From assembly GCA_934754495.1 (NCBI GenBank), contig CAKVHW010000001.1, forward strand, positions 124,001 through 188,000: DNA of 64,000 nucleotides. The letters are read 5' to 3'. How positions within the stretch are numbered: position 1 is the stretch's first letter; every line of letters begins with the position of its first letter. This DNA is from an uncultured Clostridia bacterium. GTDB lineage: Bacteria; Bacillota; Clostridia; Christensenellales; UBA1242. Shown in pieces: positions 7,977 through 17,356 of this stretch. The notes under the pieces were generated by a model. That model did no database searches and had not been told where the DNA came from. It saw nothing but the letters and a program-made list of their open reading frames with translations. Made by a program: the position numbers and the translations under genes.

Positions 7977-10277
7977 TTATTTGTCTTTCTTGTCTTCGTT
8001 TTTCTTTTTAGCAGTAGTTTTACGTTTTTTAGGTTGTTCTACATTTTTTTCTGCTGGTTTTTCTTCCATCTTACTTGTTTCAGCTATTTTTTGTTCAATT
8101 TCGGCTTCAACATTCTTTTCTGTTTCGTCCGCTTGTTTTTCCGCTTTTTTCTCTGCTTTTGCCTTAACAATTTGGTCACGCAAACTATCACCTTGAGCCT
8201 TAATACTTTCAAATTCTTCTTTACTAATTACACCCGCATTATTTAACGCTTCGGCAGTTTGTTCTTTAAGAAGTTGAAGTTTTAACTTTTGGTCGTGTTC
8301 CTGTTGTTCCTTAAGTTCGGCATCTTTTTTAGCACGTTCGGCATTGTCTTTGTCTATTTGTTGGCAAATTTCCTTGTAATCTACACCAGCCATAACTTGG
8401 TCTACTTCTTTAGTGTAAATTGTTTCTTTCTCTATAAGTAGTTTTGCAAAGTTTTCAAGTATTGGCATATTTTCACTTAAAATTTTGTAACCACGATTAT
8501 AGTTGTAATCAATAATCTTTTTAATTTCTTGGTCAATCATTGCAGCAGTTGCTTCACTGTAATTTACTTGTGTCTGGTAATCTCTACCAATAAACACTTC
8601 GTTTTTGCTACCAAAACTTAAAAATCCTAATTTTTCGCTCATACCCCATTCAGTAACCATTTTACGAGCAATTTCGGTTGCTTTTGAAATATCACTGCTT
8701 GCACCAGCTGATATATCTTTTAGACATAACGATTCGGCAATTCGACCACCCATAATCATACAAATACGGTTGTTAAGTTTTTCTAATGTGTAGTGTTCGT
8801 CATCATCACTTGGGCGAGTAGATGTATATCCACCTGCCATTCCACGTGGAATAATACTAACTTCGTGAACTTGGTCACCGCAGTCAAGTTTTTTAGCCAA
8901 AATTGCGTGTCCGGCTTCGTGATATGCAGTAAGTTTTTTGGTGTTTTCGGTGATAAGACGGCTCTTCTTTTGAGGTCCCATCAACACCTTATTAATACCT
9001 TCGGTGATGTCTTCCATTGTGATTGTTGTCTTATTGTTTCTAGCGGCTAAAATTGCGGCTTCATTAAGCACATTTTCAATGTCGGCACCAGTAAATCCGC
9101 TTGTAAGACGTGCCACAACTTTAAGGTCAACATCGCTTGCAAGTGGTTTATTTTTAGCATAAATTCCAAGTATTCCTTCACGTCCCCTAACATCAGGAAC
9201 ATTTACATAAATTTGACGGTCAAATCTGCCTGGTCTTAGTAGTGCTGGGTCTAGTACGTCTGCACGATTTGTAGCAGCAAGCACAATAACACCTTCGTTT
9301 GCTTGGAAACCGTCCATTTCGGTTAGAAGTTGGTTAAGAGTTTGTTCTCTTTCGTCATTTCCACCGCCAAGACCTGTTCCACGTTGGCGTCCAACTGCGT
9401 CAATTTCATCAATAAATACAATACATGGTGCGCATTTTTTTGCTGTTTCAAATAAATCTCTTACACGTCCAGCACCAACACCTACGTACAACTCAACAAA
9501 ATCACTACCTGTGATACTTAAGAAAGGCACATTGCTTTCACCAGCAACTGCTTTTGCAAGCAAGGTTTTACCTGTTCCAGGAGGGCCAACTAGTAACACT
9601 CCCTTAGGAATACGAGCACCCAAAGCCCTAAATTTCGCTGGATTCTTTAAAAACTCAACAATCTCTTGAACTTCTTCTTTTTCTTCGTCTTCGCCTGCAA
9701 CGTCAGAAAAACGAATGTTTGATTTTTCAACCAATTTAGCACGGCTCTTATTAAATGCTCCAACGCCATTTCCCTTTGTTGAAAACATCTTAAACAACAA
9801 GTATCCAATTACAACCATAACCACAATGCTTACGTAAGGTGCAATTGTTTCAATAATTGATGCACTTGGATTTTTTTCTTCTAGACTAACAACAGTTTTG
9901 CCAGCATACAATGCATCTTCTTCCGGTGTGTGTGTTTCGGCACTTTGATATTGTCTGATTGCATCGTTGTATTCTTTAATAAAATCTAGCGATGAATACG
10001 AAATAAATTCAAAGTTGTAGTCAGCCTTGCTTGGAAATTGATCTGGTAAAATTTCGCTACCAGATTTTCTTGCAAGACCAACGCCATTGCTTTGCACATA
10101 TACTTGTGTAATTTCGCCGTTTCTAACCATTGTTTCAAGTTGGGTGATGTTGATGTTTTTGCCAGGAACACCAGAATTTGAAATAATGATGATTAATACA
10201 AAAATAAATATAATTGCTATAAGCGATATAATACCGCTATAATTTTTCTTCTTTTTTTGTTCCAAATTATCCTCCAT
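7977..10277 (-). CDS. ftsH: ATP-dependent zinc metalloprotease FtsH
   Basis: Membrane-bound AAA+ protease that degrades misfolded membrane proteins and short-lived regulators. Two membrane segments (about 15-33 and 146-164) flank an exterior domain. Walker A GPPGTGKT is at 231-238, Walker B IVFIDEID at 286-293, the arginine region RPGRFDR at 348-354, the zinc motif HEAGH at 453-457, and the third ligand Asp in SSDISKA near 529. At 766 residues it is about 120 longer than usual; the extra C-terminus is a low-complexity Lys/Glu tail. The ATG at 10277 has no ribosome site, whereas GGAGG inside the first codons points to a TTG at codon 5 (10265), so the real start may be there. Confidence 0.97.
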   Translation of the reverse strand: MEDNLEQKKKKNYSGIISLIAIIFIFVLIIIISNSGVPGKNINITQLETMVRNGEITQVYVQSNGVGLARKSGSEILPDQFPSKADYNFEFISYSSLDFIKEYNDAIRQYQSAETHTPEEDALYAGKTVVSLEEKNPSASIIETIAPYVSIVVMVVIGYLLFKMFSTKGNGVGAFNKSRAKLVEKSNIRFSDVAGEDEEKEEVQEIVEFLKNPAKFRALGARIPKGVLLVGPPGTGKTLLAKAVAGESNVPFLSITGSDFVELYVGVGAGRVRDLFETAKKCAPCIVFIDEIDAVGRQRGTGLGGGNDEREQTLNQLLTEMDGFQANEGVIVLAATNRADVLDPALLRPGRFDRQIYVNVPDVRGREGILGIYAKNKPLASDVDLKVVARLTSGFTGADIENVLNEAAILAARNNKTTITMEDITEGINKVLMGPQKKSRLITENTKKLTAYHEAGHAILAKKLDCGDQVHEVSIIPRGMAGGYTSTRPSDDDEHYTLEKLNNRICMIMGGRIAESLCLKDISAGASSDISKATEIARKMVTEWGMSEKLGFLSFGSKNEVFIGRDYQTQVNYSEATAAMIDQEIKKIIDYNYNRGYKILSENMPILENFAKLLIEKETIYTKEVDQVMAGVDYKEICQQIDKDNAERAKKDAELKEQQEHDQKLKLQLLKEQTAEALNNAGVISKEEFESIKAQGDSLRDQIVKAKAEKKAEKQADETEKNVEAEIEQKIAETSKMEEKPAEKNVEQPKKRKTTAKKKNEDKKDK

Positions 10278-10323
10278 ATGATGCTATTTTGTCGGTTAAT
10301 TTTAACATAAACCTTGCAAAAAG

Positions 10324-10370
10324 TATAGTATTTTATTAATTTATTATAAATAAACATTTAAAATACTATA
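10324..10370. promoter_or_regulatory. 12-bp perfect inverted repeat upstream of ftsH
   Basis: TATAGTATTTTA at 10324-10335 and its exact complement at 10359-10370, separated by 23 AT-only or nearly AT-only bases. On the minus strand the second arm is followed by CTTTTTG, so it may be a weak terminator for yyaC; it could equally be an operator for ftsH. Confidence 0.4.
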
Positions 10371-10465
10371 TTTGTTTGACTTTTTTGTAATTTTTTTACA
10401 CAAAAGATTGAAAATGTTGAATTTTTATTTTTGAGCTTATTCACTAGTTTTTAACCTAACAACAC

Positions 10466-10996
10466 TTAAGCCAAAGCACCACAAAACTTATATGCCAAGC
10501 TTACACTATCGGCTATAAATTTCGCTAATTTTGTTATGGTTTTTAATTTTACACTTTTTAAAAAATTCAATCCGTCTATACCTTTTACATCAACAACACC
10601 CAATATAGAGTAGTCGCCAAGTTTTATGCCATTATTAAATTCACCGCCCGCAACACAGCCATATTCGTAATATTTCACGCATCCAACTTCGTGCATTTCA
10701 CCACAAATTCCGTCCACAACAATCACAGGGTTTTGTGGATAATTTTGTTTTATATAATCGTTTACTATTTGCAAGTTTTTGTTTGTAATCGCATAGTCTA
10801 AATTGCCATAAACGTAGCCATTTATGTGGTATTTGTGTGTAAGAAGTTCGCCCACCAATACACCCACCAAATCGCCCACAACCTTGTCGGAGCCCACACA
10901 CAAAAACACTGGTTTTTCTTTACTCTTTAGCATAAAAGAACCTAGTTCTAATGCAAGACGTTGTTTGTTTTTTTCTACATCACTATTTACAATCAT
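10466..10996 (-). CDS. yyaC: YyaC-type (DUF1256) putative sporulation protease-like protein
   Basis: A 176-residue protein related to the GPR spore protease fold. Typical DUF1256 phrases are present: FLCVGSDKVVGDLVGVLVG near the N-terminus, GYVYGNLDYAI in the middle, and VVDGICG further on. YyaC in Bacillus lies in the parB neighbourhood, as here. Its presence suggests a spore-forming lineage. A GTG at 11005 opens the longest frame, but the GGGTGG ribosome site is placed for the ATG at 10996. It is transcribed with or shortly before ftsH. Confidence 0.8.
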   Translation of the reverse strand: MIVNSDVEKNKQRLALELGSFMLKSKEKPVFLCVGSDKVVGDLVGVLVGELLTHKYHINGYVYGNLDYAITNKNLQIVNDYIKQNYPQNPVIVVDGICGEMHEVGCVKYYEYGCVAGGEFNNGIKLGDYSILGVVDVKGIDGLNFLKSVKLKTITKLAKFIADSVSLAYKFCGALA

Positions 10997-11163
10997 ATTT
11001 TCCACCCAAAAAGTTATTATTTTTAAGTATTGACGTATTTACACTATGGCAAAACTAATAAATAAAAATAATATTTTTTAATAATAACATTATGAAATTA
11101 GTGACATTTCATAAGATTTGTGATATTATAAAATAAATAATATGTGTAGATTAGGGGTGTTTT

Positions 11164-11832
11164 ATGAACTGGATTGACATTGTTTTCATTGCAATTTTAG
11201 TTGTTTTCGCCATTATTGGATTGTGGCGTGGTCTATTTGATTCGCTACTTGGTTTAATATCTTCTGGTGTTGCGCTTGCTATTGCAATCTTCACCGCAAA
11301 ACCTGTGGCAAAATTTTTAAACAAGCTTTTAAAGATTGATGCTTGGTTTTTAAAAATTGTAAACAAGGCTGTTGGAGAAAGCGGAACTGTTTCACTATTT
11401 GGTAGCGAAAAACTTACCTTCACAGCACAAGAAGTTGCACAATTTTTATCAATCGTATTTGCTGTAATTGTTACTTTCGTTTTAATCAAACTTGCTGTTT
11501 GGTTGTTGGCAAAATTATTTGACAGTGTTACATCTAGTACAATCGGTTCTGGTTTAAACAAGGTTTTGGGCTTTTTCTTCGGTCTTTGCCGTGGTGCGGT
11601 TTTCGTAATTCTTGCACTAAGCTTATGCTGTGTTTTTAGTAGTACCAAAATTATTGGCAACTCAGTTCAAGAAAATATCGACAATACTAAGATCACAAAG
11701 TATGTTTATAAGTATGTAAGTGATTACATCGAAACAAGTCTTGAAAAAACAGATATTAAAGAATATGTTAGCGACCTTGTTAAGGGGCAAACAACTTCAA
11801 GCGAAACAACACCTGAAGCAACTGGTAAATAA
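11164..11832 (+). CDS. cvpA: CvpA family membrane protein
   Basis: A 222-residue protein beginning MNWIDIVFIAILVVFAIIGLWRGL, the classic CvpA opening with the conserved GxxRG turn. Four hydrophobic segments are visible (about 5-24, 27-46, 93-115 and 131-160), then a charged, Ser/Thr-rich cytoplasmic tail. CvpA proteins are linked to colicin V export in enterobacteria and to cell-envelope stability generally. It is one of few plus-strand genes left of the origin, is divergent from yyaC, and ends at a strong terminator shared with parB. The ribosome site is the AGGGGTG just before the ATG. Confidence 0.85.
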   Translation: MNWIDIVFIAILVVFAIIGLWRGLFDSLLGLISSGVALAIAIFTAKPVAKFLNKLLKIDAWFLKIVNKAVGESGTVSLFGSEKLTFTAQEVAQFLSIVFAVIVTFVLIKLAVWLLAKLFDSVTSSTIGSGLNKVLGFFFGLCRGAVFVILALSLCCVFSSTKIIGNSVQENIDNTKITKYVYKYVSDYIETSLEKTDIKEYVSDLVKGQTTSSETTPEATGK

Positions 11833-11857
11833 ATAATTGATTTAATATTGATAACAT

Positions 11858-11888
11858 AAAAAACCTTATCGAATTTGATAAGGTTTTT
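11858..11888. terminator. Hairpin terminator between convergent cvpA and parB
   Basis: Arms AAAAACCTTATC and complement with a 6-base loop, then a T run (on + downstream of 11888; on - before 11858). Confidence 0.85.
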
Positions 11889-11946
11889 ATTTTTTTACTG
11901 TCTTTATATTTGTTATTAGTCTATTGTTGGTCAATGTTTATCATTA

Positions 11947-12846
11947 TTAAATGCGGTCAATTAAATCATAAATACGGTCTAAGTCGTCTGCACTATAATA
12001 ATCTATGTAAATTCTACCTTTTTTATTGTTACCAATAATATTCACCTTAGTAGAAAACTTTTTAGACATTGTGTTTACAAAATCACGCATTTCCATAGAA
12101 AGCGATTCTTTTGGTTTTGCTTGTTTTGGAGCGGTAAGATCTTTTACGGCCTTTTCCATATCTCTTACTGTTATGCGTTTTGTTATTGCTTCCTTGGCAA
12201 GTTTTAGTTGTAGAGCAGGGTCAGTAACCACAACAAGACATCTTGCATGACCTGCGCTTAGTTTTCCGCTCTCAATTAATTCAATAACCTCTGGGCAAAG
12301 TTGTAATAATCTTACATAGTTTGCAACAACTGGTCTACTTTTTCCAAGTCTATCAGCAAGAACATCTTGCGTCCAATTGTAATTGTCAAGCAATTCTTTC
12401 ATTGCTTTTGCTGTTTCAATTGGGTTAAGGTCTTCTCTTTGAATGTTTTCAAGCAAACTTATCTCTTGAATTTGTTGTTTCGAATATTCCTTAACTACTG
12501 CTGGGATTTTCTTTAATCCCGCAAGTTTAGAAGCCCTAAACCTTCTTTCACCTGCAACAATCATATATCTATCGCCTACAGGTGTTACAAGAATAGGTTG
12601 AATTACACCATATGTCTTAATGCTATCAGCCAATTCCTTTAGCGCCGTTGGGTCAAAGTTTTTTCTTGGTTGTTCTTTATTATTGTCAATCTTTGAAATT
12701 TCAATTTCTATAGTGTTTAAGTTATTGTCAGAAACTGGTGGTTTTTTGTCAGAAACTTGTTTTTTTGTTTCAACAACCTCATCTCTGCTGTCAAAAATAC
12801 CTAAAAGACTATCTAAGCCTCTTCCTAGTCCTTTTTTCTGTTCCAT
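11947..12846 (-). CDS. parB: Chromosome-partitioning protein ParB (Spo0J)
   Basis: A 299-residue CTP-dependent clamp protein that loads at parS and spreads to organise the origin. It has the ParB N-terminal domain with the CTP-binding GERRFRA box (about 109-115) and the ENIQRE segment (about 143-148), then the helix-turn-helix (TQDVLADRLGKSRPVVANYVR) that reads parS, and a C-terminal dimerisation domain after a linker. Usual family length. It lies 51 bp after parA on the same strand, and four perfect parS sites lie within 3 kb upstream. A separate Noc paralogue is not seen. Confidence 0.97.
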   Translation of the reverse strand: MEQKKGLGRGLDSLLGIFDSRDEVVETKKQVSDKKPPVSDNNLNTIEIEISKIDNNKEQPRKNFDPTALKELADSIKTYGVIQPILVTPVGDRYMIVAGERRFRASKLAGLKKIPAVVKEYSKQQIQEISLLENIQREDLNPIETAKAMKELLDNYNWTQDVLADRLGKSRPVVANYVRLLQLCPEVIELIESGKLSAGHARCLVVVTDPALQLKLAKEAITKRITVRDMEKAVKDLTAPKQAKPKESLSMEMRDFVNTMSKKFSTKVNIIGNNKKGRIYIDYYSADDLDRIYDLIDRI

Positions 12847-12897
12847 TTTTATTTTCCCCTTTTTAATTTACTTTTTAATAATCCCTAAATATAGCTA

Positions 12898-13659
12898 TTA
12901 TTGATGTTTTAAAAATTCTTTTGTTAGTTCTTTGTAAGCAAGTCCACCAGTACTTTTTGGATCATAATAGTTAATTGGTTCTCCATAACTTGGAGCCTCA
13001 GCAAGACGAATATTACGTGGTATAATTGTTTTGTATACCTTTTCTTTAAAGTACTTTGCCACATCTTCAGCAACATTTGTGCCTAAATTGCTTCTACCAT
13101 CTTTCATTGTAAGAACTACACCTTCAACATCAATTTCTGGATTAAGGTGTTTTTTAACCAATTTCAAGGTATACATCAACACACTTAAACCCTCCAAAGC
13201 AAAATATTCACATTGAATAGGAATAATTACCCCATCACTTGCTGTAAGAGCATTTACTGTAATAAGCCCTAAAGATGGAGGGCAGTCAATACAAATAAAA
13301 TCATAATCATCTTTTATTTTACTTACAGCCTTTTTAAATGCTTTTTCACGATTATTTATATCAACAAGTTCTACTTCAGCCCCCGCAAGATCAACATTTG
13401 CTGGAATCAACTGCAAATTTTTAAATGGAGTATCAAGTATTGCTTCTTTTATATCGTCTTCGTTAATAATAATGTTATATATTGTTTTGTGCTTATCTTC
13501 TTTATTAATTCCCACACTACTTGTGGCATTTCCTTGTGGGTCCATATCTATTAGCAAAACCTTTTTACCAACTTCAGCCAAACAACTCGCCATATTAACA
13601 CAAGTTGTTGTTTTGCCAACACCACCCTTTTGATTAATAAAGGATATTATTTTTCCCAT
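12898..13659 (-). CDS. parA: Chromosome-partitioning ATPase ParA (Soj)
   Basis: A 253-residue Walker-type ATPase that acts with ParB in origin segregation and can control DnaA. The deviant Walker A KGGVGKTT is at about 10-17, with DMDPQGNAT (about 39-47) and the Walker B IDCPPSLG (about 123-130). Full length with no extra DNA-binding N-terminus, as expected for chromosomal ParA. The ATG at 13659 is preceded by GGGGGAG. It starts the parAB operon; the long AT-rich region upstream must hold its promoter. Confidence 0.97.
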   Translation of the reverse strand: MGKIISFINQKGGVGKTTTCVNMASCLAEVGKKVLLIDMDPQGNATSSVGINKEDKHKTIYNIIINEDDIKEAILDTPFKNLQLIPANVDLAGAEVELVDINNREKAFKKAVSKIKDDYDFICIDCPPSLGLITVNALTASDGVIIPIQCEYFALEGLSVLMYTLKLVKKHLNPEIDVEGVVLTMKDGRSNLGTNVAEDVAKYFKEKVYKTIIPRNIRLAEAPSYGEPINYYDPKSTGGLAYKELTKEFLKHQ

Positions 13660-13859
13660 AATTCTCCCCCTATATTAAATTTGTAATTAAATTATATCAT
13701 TAAAATAATTGTATTCCAAACAAATAAACACACCTAAATTAAGATATTTTTATAGAAATATACAAATTTTTATTACATTTTTCTTGCACGTACAGCATTT
13801 TAACTAAATTAAGGTTTTATTTGTTTAGACGTTTACTTATTAATTATCTTTAAACAAAT

Positions 13860-13875
13860 TGTTTCACGTGAAACA
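13860..13875. promoter_or_regulatory. parS site 1
   Basis: Perfect 16-bp parS palindrome TGTTTCACGTGAAACA, 200 bp upstream of parA. Confidence 0.95.
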
Positions 13876-14147
13876 TTCTTAATAAAACACATGTATTATA
13901 ATATTTGCAATTTACAAAACAATATTTTAATACTACAGAAACGTATGGATGTTTAAATATATGGATACAATAAAGAATTTAGTTATTTATATATAATTAA
14001 ATACATAATTAAAAAACAATTTATTTTTACCATTGTAACATGTTTTTCACTAATGATATATAAATTTGTGCTTTTATAGTACATATTATTATACTGCAAC
14101 ACACATTATAACAATAGTATAAAATCGTATAAAGATGTTTAAAAAAA

Positions 14148-14163
14148 TGTTTCACGTGAAACA
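14148..14163. promoter_or_regulatory. parS site 2
   Basis: Perfect parS palindrome TGTTTCACGTGAAACA in the parA-rsmG intergenic region, flanked by A and T runs that extend the dyad. Confidence 0.95.
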
Positions 14164-14493
14164 TTTTTTCATATTTTATATTGTTTATTAAAAATAGTTT
14201 TAGTTATAAATAAAGAATAAGGTGTATTATCAAGTATAATATTATCGAAATAGCTTAAAACATGATTTATATTAAATAATTATTTAATAAATAATTAATT
14301 CTTATTAAAAACCAAATAGGTGTTTAAAAACCTATTAGAGATTAAATTATATGATATTTATACAAGGCAAACTCAATTCGCTTATATATTCATGTGATAT
14401 AATATGGATTATATAATTATTTTTTAAATAGAAAATTTAAAATTAAAAACAACAATAACAAAAAGATATTAAGCATATAAAACATATTAAATA

Positions 14494-14528
14494 AAAAAAG
14501 AGATATTTGATAAAATTATCTCTTTTTT
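14494..14528. terminator. rsmG terminator hairpin
   Basis: AAAAAAGAGATA and complement around an 11-base loop, directly after the rsmG stop on the minus strand. Confidence 0.75.
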
Positions 14529-14539
14529 AAATTAAAATA

Positions 14540-15232
14540 TTAATGCAACGGTTCAAGACGAGGTTTATTTCCACCACGTGGGTATTTATTAGATGTTGTT
14601 TGTTGCTTATTAAACACAACAATATATCTTTTACCGTATTCTTTAAGGTCAAATGTTAATATATCAGATTGTTTCACGTGAAACATTCTAATAACATTCC
14701 TACAATCAAGTAGTTCTTGATTATAATTGTCGCCTTTATACATTACTATACTTCCGCCTACCTTTGCAAAAGGAACCATATATTCTAGCAACGTATTCAT
14801 AGAAGCAACCGCTCTTGCAACAATATAATCATACTTTTCACGATTATCTTTAGCATAATCTTCACATCTAGTATGATATGCAACAACATTTTGTAAGTTT
14901 AAAAGGTCAATTAATTGATTTAAAAAGTTAACCTTTTTGTTAACACTATCAATAAGAGTGAATTTTAGGTCAGGTCTAAGTATGGCAAGTGGAACACTAG
15001 GAAAGCCAGCCCCAGCCCCAATATCAAGTATATTTGAATTACTTTTAAATACATCTGTAGGTAAAACACTGTCTAAAAAGTGTTTTATATATACTTCATT
15101 TTTTTCAGTAATGCCTGTAAGATTATACTTTTCATTTTCTTGAATTAAAAAATTAAAGTATTTATCAAACATTTCGCATTGTAAATCAGAAAGTGAAATA
15201 TTATATTCTTTAAATAATTCTTTTAAATCCAT
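14540..15232 (-). CDS. rsmG: 16S rRNA (guanine527-N7)-methyltransferase RsmG
   Basis: A 230-residue SAM-dependent methyltransferase that modifies G527 of 16S rRNA. The SAM motif NILDIGAGAGFPSVPLAI is at about 66-83, and YDYIVARAVASM, the conserved post-SAM block, is near 133-144. The phrase MFHVKQ near 183-188 is encoded by a perfect parS site (14670-14685), so this gene carries a ParB loading site inside its coding sequence. It follows mnmG on the same strand, as in many Firmicutes, but is separated by a 240-bp gap with another parS. Confidence 0.95.
   Translation of the reverse strand: MDLKELFKEYNISLSDLQCEMFDKYFNFLIQENEKYNLTGITEKNEVYIKHFLDSVLPTDVFKSNSNILDIGAGAGFPSVPLAILRPDLKFTLIDSVNKKVNFLNQLIDLLNLQNVVAYHTRCEDYAKDNREKYDYIVARAVASMNTLLEYMVPFAKVGGSIVMYKGDNYNQELLDCRNVIRMFHVKQSDILTFDLKEYGKRYIVVFNKQQTTSNKYPRGGNKPRLEPLH
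14670..14685. promoter_or_regulatory. parS site 3, inside rsmG
   Basis: Perfect TGTTTCACGTGAAACA within the rsmG reading frame, where it encodes Met-Phe-His-Val-Lys-Gln. Confidence 0.95.
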
Positions 15233-15276
15233 TTAACTCTCCTTATTGTAGATTAAGAAAGTACACATTTAGAAAA

Positions 15277-15292
15277 TGTTTCACGTGAAACA
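15277..15292. promoter_or_regulatory. parS site 4 within a 28-bp perfect palindrome
   Basis: Perfect parS TGTTTCACGTGAAACA whose dyad continues outward as AGAAAA/TTTTCT, giving a 28-bp palindrome at 15271-15298 between mnmG and rsmG. It could also fold as a transcript hairpin. Confidence 0.95.
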
Positions 15293-15471
15293 TTTTCTTA
15301 CATTGTTACATACTTAGACCATAACATATTTATATATCAATAAAAACAATCATATTTAATGAAATATAATAAAATATATATAATAAGTTTTATAATATAT
15401 AAATTATATAAAACCCTATATAAAACAAAATCTTATAAACTCAAACAAGCTGTAATTATTACATAAAAGCA

Positions 15472-17337
15472 TTAATTGACATGGTGCATCTTTAAAAATA
15501 CAATCAATACAGATATATCTGCAGGACTTATACCAGAAATACGGCTGGCTTGACCAATGTTAAGAGGTTTAATTTTGTTAAGCTTTTGTTGAGCTTCTTT
15601 TCTTAATCCTTTTATATCATCAAAATTAATATCACTAGGAATTAACATGTTTTCTTGTTTAAGGCTTTGTTCTATCTGTTTTTCTTGTCTTACAAGATAG
15701 CCTTCATATTTTGCCATAATTTCAACTTGTTTTAAAACATCATTAGGATACTTCTTTAATTCATCAAAAATCTCGACTAAATCAGTCATATAAATACTAT
15801 TACGTTTTAAGGCATCAAAAACACTAATACCAGTTGTAGGAAATACTTCATTTTTAGATAACATAAGTTTTCCCAAATCGCTTTTTATACTAAATCTTTG
15901 TTCGCAAAATCTTTTTACTTCATTAATTTGTTTTAGTTTATTTTTATATTGATTGTATCGTTTTTTGTCAACAAGTCCATATTTTTTGCCAATTTCTGTT
16001 AGTCTAATGTCAGCATTGTCTTGTCTTAGCCATAATCTATACTCGGCACGGCTAGTCATCATACGGTATGGTTCGTTGGTTCCTTTACTTACAAGATCGT
16101 CTATTAGCACACCAATATATGCTTCATTTCTCTTTAATACAAGTTGCTCTTTATTTAGCACATATTGTCCAGCATTGATACCAGCAATTATACCTTGTGC
16201 ACCTGCTTCTTCATAACCACTTGTACCATTAATTTGACCAGCAAAGTATAAACCATTAATAAATTTACATTCCAAAGTTGGGTAAAGTTGGGTTGGGTCG
16301 ATGGCATCATACTCAATTGCATAAGCATCACGCATAATTTTTGCATTTTCCAAGCCTTCTACACTATGCACAATTTGTTGTTGAATGTCCACAGGCATAC
16401 TTGTAGATAAACCTTGCACATACATTTCGTTTGTTGAAAGTGCTTCTGGCTCTAAAAACAATTGATGACGGTCTTTATCAGAAAATCTTACAATTTTTGT
16501 TTCGATACTAGGGCAATATCGTGGGCCCTCACTCTTAATAATACCGCTATACATAGGCGCTTTATCAAGATTGTTAAGAATAATGTTTTTAGTATCAAGA
16601 GTTGTGTAGGTTAGCCAACAATCAGCAACATTTTTAGGTTCTTTTTTGGTCATAAATGAAAAACATTGAATACCATCTTCACCTTTTTGAATTTCAACCT
16701 TAGAATAATCTACCGTATTGTTGTAAATTCTTACTGGTGTACCTGTTTTGAATCTAACAATTTTAAAACCAAGGTCAATAAGATTTTTGGTAAGATAATT
16801 TGCATTAGAAAAACCGTTTGGTCCTTCATTTTTTAGATATTCACCCACAATAATACGGCTATTTAAGTATACACCTGTGCAAATAACAGCGGTTTTGCAC
16901 ACAAAAGTTTGACCTTGTGCGGTTTTTACAGCAGTTACACGACCATTTTCAACCACAATTTCACTTACTTCGGCTTGTTTTATATCCAAATTAGGTTGAT
17001 TTTCAAGGGTTTGTTTCATGAAAGTGTGGTATTTAATTTTATCTGTTTGTGCTCTCAAACTTTGAACAGCTGGACCCTTACTACTATTTAACATACGGCG
17101 TTGAATTGTTGCTTTATCGGCATTAATTCCCATTTGACCACCTAGTGCATCAATTTCACACACTAAGTGACCCTTAGCAGTTCCGCCAATACTAGGATTG
17201 CACGCCAAAAAAGCAATGCTATCAAGATTTAGAGTTAATAGCACAGTTTTAATTCCTTTTCTAGCAAGTGCAAGGCAGGCTTCACAACCTGCATGACCGC
17301 TACCAATTACAACAGCATCATAATCTGTAATTATCAT
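15472..17337 (-). CDS. mnmG: tRNA uridine 5-carboxymethylaminomethyl modification enzyme MnmG (GidA)
   Basis: The FAD-dependent partner of MnmE; together they install cmnm5U at the wobble position of certain tRNAs. The dinucleotide-binding motif DAVVIGSGHAGCEA opens the protein. The GidA signatures are visible as CNPSIGGTAKGHL and, further on, GQINGTSGYEEAAAQG-type (here GQINGTSGYEEAGAQG). The C-terminal GidA-associated helical domain ends with the ISGISPADISVL block. A longer frame from 17370 overlaps mnmE, but AGAAGG precedes the ATG at 17337 (MIITDYDAVVIG), giving 621 residues, the usual length, 19 bp after mnmE. Confidence 0.97.
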   Translation of the reverse strand: MIITDYDAVVIGSGHAGCEACLALARKGIKTVLLTLNLDSIAFLACNPSIGGTAKGHLVCEIDALGGQMGINADKATIQRRMLNSSKGPAVQSLRAQTDKIKYHTFMKQTLENQPNLDIKQAEVSEIVVENGRVTAVKTAQGQTFVCKTAVICTGVYLNSRIIVGEYLKNEGPNGFSNANYLTKNLIDLGFKIVRFKTGTPVRIYNNTVDYSKVEIQKGEDGIQCFSFMTKKEPKNVADCWLTYTTLDTKNIILNNLDKAPMYSGIIKSEGPRYCPSIETKIVRFSDKDRHQLFLEPEALSTNEMYVQGLSTSMPVDIQQQIVHSVEGLENAKIMRDAYAIEYDAIDPTQLYPTLECKFINGLYFAGQINGTSGYEEAGAQGIIAGINAGQYVLNKEQLVLKRNEAYIGVLIDDLVSKGTNEPYRMMTSRAEYRLWLRQDNADIRLTEIGKKYGLVDKKRYNQYKNKLKQINEVKRFCEQRFSIKSDLGKLMLSKNEVFPTTGISVFDALKRNSIYMTDLVEIFDELKKYPNDVLKQVEIMAKYEGYLVRQEKQIEQSLKQENMLIPSDINFDDIKGLRKEAQQKLNKIKPLNIGQASRISGISPADISVLIVFLKMHHVN

Positions 17338-17356
17338 TATTTTCCTTCTTTTGTTT

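Larger units (their letters stand above)
13660..14539. other. AT-rich intergenic region between parA and rsmG with two parS sites
   Basis: About 880 bp with no open frame of note and extremely high AT. It contains two perfect parS sites, a small hairpin (AATAGG...CCTATT, 14314-14336) and the rsmG terminator. No DnaA-box match to TTATNCACA was seen. It probably serves as ParB loading platform and parAB promoter. Confidence 0.7.

Noticed and set aside
11151..11660. 169-residue minus-strand frame
   Set aside because: Mirror of cvpA in another frame; low-complexity Thr/Lys composition and no ribosome site.
14571..14582. CCACGTGG core as an extra parS
   Set aside because: Flanking bases do not match TGTTTCACGTGAAACA; it is ordinary rsmG coding sequence.
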